DNA from: Liolophura sinensis | Lineage: Eukaryota; Mollusca; Polyplacophora; Chitonida; Chitonidae | Direction: 5' to 3' | Length of the DNA: 64,000 bases | Assembly: GCF_032854445.1 (NCBI RefSeq) | Contig: NC_088304.1 | Span: 7,515,704 to 7,579,703, forward strand | Part shown: positions 12,101-24,100 of the stretch, piece by piece | Numbering within the stretch: the first letter of the stretch is position 1 | Layout of the letters: every line of letters begins with the position of its first letter | Notes under the pieces: model-generated | The model's database searches: none | Told to the model about the DNA's origin: nothing | What the model saw: only the letters and a program-made list of their open reading frames with translations | Translations under genes and position numbers: made by a program

Positions 12101-15100
12101 ACACTGACTGCCATTGTATTACTATTAAGTTTCAAATCAATAAGTAAAAACACCTGTAGCATAAATCCTTAAGGAATTAGTCAAATGCAGCTGTGTTAAT
12201 AGTTTAATACTGTCACTTGTAGGTGTGAGGACAGGATTGTGTGTCAACTCGACACAGAACACCACTCTGAAGGTGTGTGAAATCTACGCCTGGTGCCCCG
12301 TGGAAAACCCCAAAGATCCTAACCTGTAAGTCACATGCTTAATGATCGGTGTTCTATGCAAGAGCCATGATGTCACTGTAAAGCACAAGAGAGCTAAGTG
12401 GTCAGTGTGTTTTGAAATGAACTGGTATATACAGTAATATTGACAATGTGAATTTTTTTATGCAGTGTTTACTTTAGGGGTTTTTAGGCAGTCCAATTAT
12501 TCAGAGTCATCTTTTTGTGTTGCAACAGCGAAACTTGGAGTTCAACAGTGTTATATATTATTTTGTTTTCCTGATTGGGTATTACATGTTAAAGTTATTC
12601 TAGAAATTATCAACATGTATAAGGAATTCCCCGAAAAGAGGCTTAAATAGGGTACACTGAGTTACCTCCCATTAGCTCAGTTTTCCATTTAAATAGCACA
12701 TATTTAGGAGTACCGTAAGCTGTGATTAGGTGGGAACCCTTACAGTTTGTGTTTGTGATTCAGTGAAGAGAAAACCATTTGGATCAAATGTTTTTCAGTG
12801 GGCAGGTAGGGTTACCCCCAAACAAACGGATGTTAAATTATTACAATGATGCCTCAGGTGCGAAAATTTTTCAGTTTATTATCTATTGGACACCTGTCTA
12901 CCTATTCGTCCTGAGGAGAGTTATACATCTGTTGTGCACATACATCTAGTATTTTGCTCTAAAGACAGATAAAGCGTCCGCTTCGGAAGCAGAAGATCCG
13001 GGGTCAGTCCTGTACACGGCCAAACCTAAGACATTAAAAGAGGAAGTTGTAGCTTCCTCGCTTGCACGCCTTAGTCGTCATATGAGTGAAAAATTGTTAA
13101 GTACAACATTAAACCCTAAGCACTCACATTAAGAATGTATTTTATGCTTTGTTGTGTTGCAGACCTAAAGAACCAGTTTTAAAGGGCTCCAAAAACTTCA
13201 CAGTCTTCATTAAGAACAACATTGAATTTCCCAAGTTTTCAGTTAAAAGGTAAGTGATAACAGGTGAAAAGTTTTACTTCTTGTAAGTCTCAATGCAGCC
13301 TGTCTGTGTTCTTTGCATTAATAATATGTGTGATTTGTTTCATTTAATATGCTTAAGTTATATGTTAAAAACTACAAAGCTTCCATTGTCCCTGAGCTTG
13401 GCAATTTTCAAGAGCAATAAAATAAAAACAAACAATGAAAAAAGTTTTTAACATAAATGAAAACAACATGGGAAATAAGTAATCACCTTTTGATTTCCAA
13501 ATTTCAGCGGACACAGTAACTTTCACCAAACAGACTAAAATATATTGTATTTCACATTTTTACATTTTTCACATTTTTTACATTTTTAATACATTTTACT
13601 TGATTCTGATTGATTCAGTCACAGTATAGGGCCATTGTAAAGGTTTTGTGTGAAGTTTCTTCTCAGAAAACTTGGCATCAAAGTATCATTTAAAGGCCTT
13701 TATGTTATGAAAGTGCATTTTTACAAGTCAAACTTCAGTTGAAACACAAATCTCTGTGTGGTTTTTTGTGTTGATGCAGTAAGTAAATGGATAATGTTGA
13801 AAGTTTGGCTTTGCAATGATGATATGATGGTTCAAAGTAAACTGAGTTTGTTATTTCACTACTACAGGCAAATCCACCTGATAAACTGTGACTTGATAAA
13901 ATCATAGCTCAAAGTAAACTGAGTTTGTTATTTTACTACTGCGAGCAAATCCACCTGATAAACTGTGACTTGATAAAATCATAGCTCAAAGTAAACTGAG
14001 TTTGTTATTTCACTACTACGAGCAAATCCACCTGATAAACTGTGACTTGATAAAATCATAGCTCAAAGTAAACTGAATTTGTTATTTCACTACTAAGAGC
14101 AAATCCACCTGATAAACTGTGACTTGATAATTCCATGACTCCATGTTATATATCATTCTGATAGCTATGGTAATACAAAGATGTAAATTTTGACATAGCA
14201 GTGATGTATTCTCTCGTTTTTCTTTTTTCTGTTAGTGTTATTGTTTAATACACCTAATGTCATTGATCTGTGTGATGTTGTCATCATTTCTTGCTTACCT
14301 TGCCATTAGTTGTCGTGATAACGTGTACCTGTTGTTGTTGCAGGCGCAACCTCCCCAGCAAGGCAAATGACACGTACCTACAAAGCTGCAAGTATAACTC
14401 AGCCACAGATAACTCCTGTCCTATATTTCAGCTTGATACAATAGTCAAGGAATCGAACAACAATTATGATGAAATGGCTGCAAAGGTAGTTCCAGAGTGA
14501 CTCTTGATATGCCCATGATTACCTGTTGGACATTACATTCCCCCCACCCCACCTCTGAAATAACACCATATATTCATAATTCTGAAATTCTTTTTAATAG
14601 AAAATATATGAATTTTTATTGAATGGTTTAAAGTCCAGCCAAAACTTTACAAACCTGGAATTTTGTTTTAAAAAGTCGTGAAATTCTTTTGGGGACCCAG
14701 GTAATATGCTAGTTGTATTTTAGCACCATTTTTTCTGAAAGTCCTTCTCTGATGGAGTATCTGCGTGGCTGTGTTATATAAATGTTCATGTATGTACTGA
14801 TGTTGCATGCTGGGAATGTACTGTTCAACAGGAGGTCATGTGACATACACAGCCAACTTGCTTTGGTAGATTTTGGGTGCCAATCAAATTTTACTTTAAA
14901 TCATCAAACATGATAAACTTCAATCAAATTTTACTTAAATCACCAAACATGATAAACTTGAATCAAATTTTTCTTAAATCATCAAACATGAAGTTTACCT
15001 GTTCCTGATGCTTTTAATGCTGAAGGTGTTTTCTGAAATCTTCCAGAGAAAGTGAGCTGGTTTTTTAAACTTGTGTTAAACCTTTTTTCTGTCCTTTGAG

Positions 15101-18100
15101 AATACCAGAATATCCACTGTTCCACCGATGTCTCACTTTCAGACGGAATATTATAAATGTCCTGACAAATGACGATTTGAAGACGTGTCGTTTTGATCCA
15201 TATCATCCAGAGAACAAATTCTGCCCGATTTTTGTCCTGGGAGAAATAGCTGAATTCGCAGGGCAGGATTTTGATGAACTTACAGGAAGGGTAGGCTGTT
15301 ATTATTTAGATAAGTCAGATCTGAGTCTCTGCCACGCCCCCTCTCCTCCCTCCTCCCAGCCCTGTTAGAGACACGACCGGCAGGGGTAAAATACATCAAT
15401 TTAAAGTGGACGTTAATGGATATCAGTTCTTCTGAATACACGTGCTTTGACAGGTGGTAAAAATTCAGACCCTGGTGCTAAGATGTGTATGTAATGCATG
15501 GTACTGTGATGATATATGACAGAATGTTGGTGCTTATTTTATATGTGACAGAAAACAGAAAGTAGTTGTCAGTGAGAATGCCACGGGAAACATCAAAAAC
15601 TACCTTTGTAGTATGTTTTAAAGGTTTTGTATTGGACGGACTCAAATGCAGTTGATCAAGCATCTTGTGGATTTGCCGACTCAAAGTAATCATGGGACCT
15701 TGGTGACAGTAAATGGGCAATGACATTCATTTGTCTTTCATCAGTCACGTCGGAAAGTTTGTTAGTAACTTGCCTGAGTCACTGTGGTTTTTTCCATGCA
15801 TGAACATGATTGCCATTGTATAAGCGAAAAACATATGTCATTATTTTGAAACAATCAGATAAATAAAAACAGGTAAAGGTCAAGTAGAATATATAAAATA
15901 GACAATTAAAAAATATAAGTAAATTAGTAAATATATAAATGAAAGACATTCTCTACTATAGGGTGGTGTGATAGAGATTATCATCCGATGGGACTGTAAC
16001 CTTGACTACAGCCTGGACAACTGTGTGCCCGAGTACGAGTTCCGCCGGCTAGACAGTAGCGATTACACGATCTCCAAGGGATACAACTTCAGGTCAGTCA
16101 CATGCTCCAACCTCACAGAATACAGGTGTACACAGGGTACACCAAGTTTATTTGGTGTTTGACTGTTGAACTGACACTTAAAAATTCAAAATTGAATAAA
16201 ACTAAAACTGAAAAACCACCTTTTTATTTTGTCCATTCTTGAGGTTTTTATGAATTTCCGTTTTTCAAGACTTTGCATTGATGTAAATATGTCTTCAATA
16301 GGACAAATTTGCTGGGATAGTCCACATTTCCCACAAATCAAATGAGTTTCAAGGTACAGTTTTATTTGCATACCCTCCTCCATCATTGAAAAAAAAATAG
16401 GCTGCTCCTTAAACAATTTAAATTGCTGTGGCCTACTGTCAGTTTCCTTGCTGATATTATATTTTATTTATTTTATAGATGTTTTTACTGTATTCAGGAA
16501 TTTTCCCCTTACATTTAACGAGGACCAATGTTGGTCTTGTTTTGGCTGTTTGGTCTCCGACCATAACATTGAGCACACTGGTTCATATCCAGTTGTTGTT
16601 AGCTTAGCTGGGACTTCAAGTCAGGAGGTTATTCGGGTAGCAGTTAAAGAGCAGTGGTCTATTTAGCACACTGCAGCCTCCTCCAACCATTAAATAGTGT
16701 ACCGTAAATCTTCAAACTTTCCGACCTCCAAAGCACTTTTTTCAGTAGAATTTATGTATGCATTTTTTCTGAAATGACTCTAAAATGATTCATTTCATTT
16801 CAGAAAGTTTCAAAATACTAGTTGCAGAGATGATTGAAATGTAGAAAAAGTAGGGTAACAGTATTAAGTGAAATATTCTGGTCAAGAGTACGTCTTCAAT
16901 GTTAATCCAATAAATCTGTACAAATGTTTGGGGGAATCTGTTAAAGGAGAAGAAAATTTAAATATCAATCAATTACCATTGAAAAGAGTGCTTTTCCTCA
17001 GGTGCATGCCTTAAAAAAATTCTAATATGTCCCTCAAGTTGATAAATCATAAACAAAGTCAGCGCCAAAGTCCACTGTGGCGAATCCATTTTGCCAAAGA
17101 ACTAGTCCTGAAGTCTTCTGTGTTAGAAGGAGAATTGCCATCTGAAACCGCCAAAGTGCAGTTCATACATTTTCGGTAGAACTTTTCTTCCCAGGAGGTA
17201 ACGAACAGTACTGTTTTCCACTTGACGATCAGGAAACCGGAATGTTCGACGTAGGTTCCAAGATGACAGGAACAAGCCATCAGTTTTAATGACTGTCAGT
17301 GGCTGAGAGGCAACACACCCCCAGCATAAATTACAGGGTGTTAAAGAAAGATTTATGCCAGCTTTACCGTTTTCAATCTTTATGCGAGGAAAAATGGCAA
17401 AATTATGCAGCAGGCGCCACCAGATAGAAAAAATGTGCTCTTTTCAGCCTATAGTGTCATGTTTTTAAGTTTTCTTCTCCTTAAAGGGTACTGAAAGTTT
17501 CAGTAGTTCATGCCAGTTATTTGGTTACTGTTTCAGATATGCTAATTACTACATGGAAGACAGTGAATCCAAGAGAACGCTGTATAAAGCCTACGGGATT
17601 CTGTTCATCGTCAACGTGATGGGTCGGGCTGGGAAGTTTAATGTGGTCCCTCTTCTGATGAATGTGGGCAGTGGATTGGCTTTACTCTCTGTGGTAAGTA
17701 AAACATTGAGCTAATCAGTCATCACAGTCACAAAAGTATGTAACATGAAACTCGGATCAAGTTCAAAATCAGCTTGATCCAGGCATAACTTCTGTTCTTA
17801 CATAATAATCATAGGACAGAAATTCTCTGAATTAGCTTCTTTCGTGTGAACCTGTTTCTTTTCTCATGGCCCTTGCTTAATGAGTTCTTAATTCTCCCCC
17901 ATTTTTCAGGCCACCATCATCTGCGATATAGTCGTGTTATACGTTCTCAAAGCCAGGACACTCTACAAAGAGAAGAAATACCTGACGGTGAAAGGGGATG
18001 ATGCGTATGAGGTGAGTTCATGACTTTGTCTCTGTGATATAATTTAGTTACCTGTACATGTGCTTGTATTCCTTTACTAGAGAGCTTCTTTGTTCGTTGG

Positions 18101-21100
18101 TTTTTCCACCGCTGAGTTTGCATGCACTTGTAATGTGGCCCGCTTGATGGCAGTTGTAACATTGACTGTACATGTCATACCCCCAGACCTGAGTTGCAGA
18201 AGTTGTAGAAGAGATCAGTAAAGGATGATATAGCAGGTCTCTGTCCTTGTCACTGTACACATGTAGCTAAATACTTTAGAGTAAAATGTACAAAACATTG
18301 CTGTGATAATGTTGATCAATTGTTGTATTCAATGAAACTGAATATCTTTTTATAGCAGCTGTTCAGTGTTTTGGTCTTACGAAACATCACAAACTGCACA
18401 CATATTGTACATGTACACTGACATACAGTAGCCAGTGTTTAACTTTTGTATGTTAAACATGCATCACTTAAACACATGTCATGTACCACTGAGCATATTT
18501 TGTGGGAAGGTCTACCAGCAACCTTGCGGACGGTCAAGTGCTTCCCTGGGCAGAGAGCACGGTTTCCTCCCACCATAAAATAAAGTGAAATATTCTTGAG
18601 TTCAGTGTAAAAGACCAATCAAATAAACAAATAAATATTTTGTGGTAAAATACAAGTATATATATATGTAGTCACTGTGTATACTGTAGCAGAAAACGTG
18701 TCTTACTGTACTACATTACTGTAGCAGAAAACATGTCTTACTGTACTACATTACTGTAGCAAAAAACATGTCTTACTGTACTACATTACTGTAGCAGAAA
18801 ACATGTCTTACTGTACTACATTACTGTAGCAGAAAACATGTCTTGCTGTACTACATTACTGTAGCAGAAAACATGTCTTACTTTACTACATTACTTTTAC
18901 TGCTTGGACACAGTATATGTACGTACAAACGCACACACAGACATGAAATAACTCCTAGTCATCATATGACTGAAAACGACATAAAACCACAAGCACACCT
19001 GCATACTATTTAGAACATACAAAATATGGCATGTACAAGTACATACAAATACCTCTGGAACAGACATTTACATTTATCACTGCTTGTACATTTTGATCAG
19101 CATTTACCATGCATGCTCTTTCATGTGGAACTTGGACAAACTGAATATTTAGGTGAGGGTCTAATGGTCTGCCTTTGGAAATGACTGCTGTCTAGAAAAC
19201 GTTGGGTTGTGGGGTTGAATCCCCCACGGACCTGCTGATGTACTACGTGGGCCAATTTGAACAAGCTACTCAATCCTTATTATCTTTACCTGTATGACTG
19301 CGCTGTGTCACCTGTGAATACAATTCCAGAGTCCAGAGTTTGATCTAATCTACTCTATTGATAATTTTTTCGGAGATATTATTGAGCATTGATATTCAAA
19401 TTGCCAAACTGAATTGGACTGGTTGCTCAGACCTCACTGTTTCGGACCTTGAAGTAGGATAATTTATATCTAATCTATGCTTGACGAGTTGACCGCCCCT
19501 GCTACTTCACGTCACCCCAATGTTATGCTTACTACGCTGCCTCGAGACCTGCTGCATTTTCCAAGTCACACAAATTTCACCTCTTTTCTCCAAGCATAAT
19601 GCTGCCCACCTTTGTATATTAAGTCAAATAATCTTGAGTATGGGGTAAAAAACCATTTGAATAAATACATAAAGCTTTATTTTAAGATGGCTGATCATCA
19701 TACTCTAATGTACATTGACAAAGATAGGGTATAACCGTATTTAGAAAGTTTTAAAACTATTTGAGTGGCTGGTGTGTCTCGGTTTGGAGTGAGTGAGTCC
19801 TTGGGGTTTAACATTGTACTTAACAGTTTTTCAGTCATATGACAATAAAGGAATCCCTAGAGTGCTTGTAATGTGCCTCCTTGTTGCAGGACGGATTTCC
19901 ACTGCTCTTTTATATAGTATTGCTTCACTGAGGCGCCTTACAGAAGGCAAGTAAGCGGCCCCGCCCGAGCCATTGTACTGATACGGGTCATTGCACTATC
20001 CCCTTCATGCCGAACACCAAGCGAGGAAGTTACAACTTCCTTTTTTAAGGTCTTAGGTGTGACTTGACCCAGGATTGACACTGGATCTACCGCCACCAAA
20101 GCGAACGCTCTACCAACTGTGCTATTGGGGCCGGTCTCTCGGTTTGGAGCTACAGTAGTGTATCTAAAGGATAGAAAAAGGAGCTAATAACTTAAATTGA
20201 GGTGTTTTATGAAGAAGAGAATAACCTCGATTTCTGTTGACAGCATCCTAATGACAACTGGCCCAGCAACTGGTCCACAATTATCAACAGTTTGATCCAG
20301 AATTTTAGCCAAGCTAATCCTTTCTTAATCCATGTCATACAGGTTGAAAGAAACAGCGTTGCCAATCGAAAGGTCGTTAGTTATCAGTCATTTCCTCGTT
20401 AGGCACAGGTAAATTGTGAGATAACCTCTCTCACCACCCCTCCCCCCTTCAGTGTATTTCTCCCTAGTATGGACCCAGAGCTTTATTCCTGCCAGTTGTC
20501 CTGGGGAGCATGGTTTTAATTTGACACACAAACACAAAAGTGTTCATAATTTTTAAAAGATTTTTGGTCAAAAATCAATAAATGCAAATCCATTCAGATT
20601 TTTGCCATTGGTTTAGAATAGACCAAATAAATTCACAATATATCAGCCTCATGTGTGCCCTCGTTAATGTCAAAATCTTAATAAAGTTCCTAAAATCGTG
20701 TCACTTTTTCAAATTTTAGAATCATCTAATACTTCAAAATAGAACATTTACGAGGCTTATGGACTGAAAAGCAGTAATTTGAGGTATTCTTGGTAAATAC
20801 AGAAAATTTGGTTTAATAAGAGAAATTGGATGGTTTGCTAAATATCTCTTGGATAGCCTTGAGTTTGGCGTGAAAAGATAATTCGTTCTGTACTTACATG
20901 GTGGATCTTTATTGATTGATAATAATAATGAAATAATTAGTAATAAATGAAATTAATTATAGATTGGAAGAAGTTATCTTTAGAGAACAGAAGAAAACAT
21001 TTGATAGCTAACTGATGAAACCTTATACAGTACACATGCATTACTTACTTTTAGTTATTTGATTGATGTTTTATGCCTTGTTCAAGAATATTACACTTAT

Positions 21101-24100
21101 ACGATGGCGGCCAGCATTATGGTGGGAGGAAAATGGCCGGGGGGGGGGGGGGGGGGGGATGCCATGACCATCCGCATCCACAGACAGTTGTACTTTCCCA
21201 CGTACAAACGCAGAGGAAGCTAGCATGAGCTGGGATTGAACTCACAGCAACCACATTGGTGAGAGGCCCCAGGGTCAGTGTGCCGCACAGGCATGCTAAC
21301 CATATCGGCTACGGTGGCCACTTCCCACTTAGGGACGGAACTGGTGAAATAAAATAAATTCACGTGTGACAATTTACAGATGGAAGAATCACATTTGAAG
21401 TCTATTTCACATGGATACTTCACCACAGTGAGCAACAAGATCATATTACATGTAGCATATGTTATACGCATCATAATAGCTCAAGCCTGGGGAAACCTTG
21501 ACATCTTGGAGATGCTCTGGTTTGATGAACTAATGTGAGAGAGCTAATTAATATAGTTTAAAAAGTGTGAATGGTACACCTGGATTTCAAAGCATGGTGA
21601 AATTTGAGAATGTGCTTTACATGGTACCGTATTTTACCTGTAGTTGATGTACCCCTCTCACTCCTTCTCACTCTCTCCCACCCTAACTCTCCCACCCACC
21701 AGTGCTCAGGTCTACAGGGTTATTCCATCCCATGTCTTTACCATAAATTTCTTAAGTTATGCAATGAGTGCAATTCTTTTGTAAGTAAATACGGACAGAG
21801 CTTCCAGAAAATCTCTGGCACTTAATATATCTGTTGTGTTGAATTAGATTGCCACATTAGATATACGAACAGATATACGAACAGATATATGAACAGATAT
21901 ATGAACAGATGCCATCAAAGAGCACAGAACTGAGGTGCGTTCTGTATTTTGCTTACTGGCAACTTAAAAATTAGAACCGTACATGATTTGGATGCTAATT
22001 TAAATTAGTCTTTCCAACATCATTGAAAATTACTGACTGCATAAATCTGTCCAAATTTTCTACTTAAAATACTTTCTTAGCTCTGTGGTGGTTTGTGTTT
22101 TGGGAATTTGCCTTGTGATTTTTGACCCAGGGTGTCCATTTTGATTGAAAGCTGACATTTTGTCTGATTTGATGCCAAGATCCTAGCAGTCCAGGCAAAA
22201 TGATACAAATAATACAAACGGAGCCACTTCCTGAGTTGACTTGTCACTTGAGACATGTAGATCTGATACAGCCACTTCCTGTGTTGACTTGTCACTTGAG
22301 ACATGTAGATCTTATACAGCCATTTCCTGTGTTGACTTGTGACTTGCTTCATGTAGATCTGATTCAGCCACTTTCTGTGTTGACTTGTCACTTGCTACAT
22401 GTAGATCTGATACAGCCGCGTCCTGTGTTGACTTATCACTTGCTACATGTAGATCTGATTCAGCCACTTCCTGTGTTGACTTGTCACTTGCTACATGTAG
22501 ATCTTATACAGCCACTTCCTGTGTTGACTTGTCACTTGCTACGTGTAGATCTTATACAGCCATTTCCTGTGTTGACTTGTGACTTCCTACATGTAGATCT
22601 TATACAGCCACTTCCTGTGTTGACTTGTCACTTGCTACATGTAGATCTGATACAGCCGCGTCCTGTGTTGACTTGTCACTTGCTACATGTAGATCTGATT
22701 CAGCTGCGTCCTGTGTTGACTTGTCACTTGCTACATGTAGATCTGATACAGCCGCGTCCTGTGTTGACTTGTCACTTGCTACATGTAGATCTGATTCAGC
22801 CACTTCCTGTGTTGACTTGTCACTTGCTACATGTAGATCTGATTCAGCCACTTTCTGTGTTGACTTATCACTTGCTACATGTAGATCTGATACAGCCGCG
22901 TCCTGTGTTGACTTATCACTTGCTACATGTAGATCTGATACAGCCGCGTCCTGAGTTGACTTGTCACTTGCTACATGTAGATCTGATTCAGCTGCGTCCT
23001 GAGTTGACTTGTCACTTGCTACATGTAGATCTGATTCAGCTGCGTCCTGTGTTGACTTGTCACTTGCTACATGTAGATCTGATTCAGCCACTTTCTGTGT
23101 TGACTTGTCACTTGCTACATGTAGATCTGATACAGCCACGTCCTGTGTTGACTTGTCACTTGCTACATGTATGTCTGATTCAGCCACTTTCTGTATTGAC
23201 TTGTCACTTGCTACATGTAGATCTGATTCAGCCACTTCCTGTATTGACTTGTCACTTGCTACATGTAGATCTGATTCAGCCACTTCCTGTGTTGACTTGT
23301 CACTTGCTACATGTAGATCTGATACAGCCGCGTCCTGTGTTGACTTGTCACTTGCTACATGTAGATCTGATACAGCCACGTCCTGTGTTGACTTGTCACT
23401 TGCTACATGTAGATCTGATACAGCCACTTTCTGTGTTGACTTGTCACTTGCTACATGTAGATCTGATACAGCCACTTTCTGTGTTGACTTGTCACTTGCT
23501 ACATGTAGATCTGATTCAGCCACTTTCTGTGTTGACATGTCACTTGCTACATGTAGATCTGATTCAGCCTTTTCGATTTCGGTCACAGATACCATTTTGA
23601 ATAGAGACATCGAAGTTAATTACCAAGTTCCTAAATTGTTTCTTAACAAAGTGAATAGCCCACCTCACTTTCTGAAATTTGGAAGCAAGAAAATGAATGC
23701 TAGTTGAACAGCAGAAGGGCTCTGTACATGTATTTGTATTCTAGTATATTTGTTTGTATCTGTACTAGATCTAAGGGTAGGTAGATTGGTGATACTAGTG
23801 CTGTTGTTGATATCCGTCTATAAGTGATATATATGATATTCTTCTAATGGCATCATTGTAAACCTGACTCCTCTTCCAGTGTTGGCTCATTTAGTATTGG
23901 TCTGATTAGATAAAGTACGTCGCAGGTTCAAATCTCTCTCGCTGTTTTCGCCACGGCTTTAGGTGATTTGTGCGCTATGTGGTAGTTAAAGGCCTCTTGT
24001 TTTTTTAACCAAGACACACTTGAATCCAAATGCAATCAAGTAAAAATTCTTAAAATGTAACAAATAATAATAAAAAATGTAATTATTCTTGACTGTAAGG

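Noticed and set aside
14344-15290. Exon 7b as a dead duplicate of exon 7a
   Set aside because: 7b has intact splice sites, phase, cysteines and is closer to the family consensus than 7a.
22200-23707. 466-, 336- and 232-codon frames in the 48-bp array
   Set aside because: Period is a multiple of three, peptides are monotonous, open on both strands, and the array lies inside a P2X intron.
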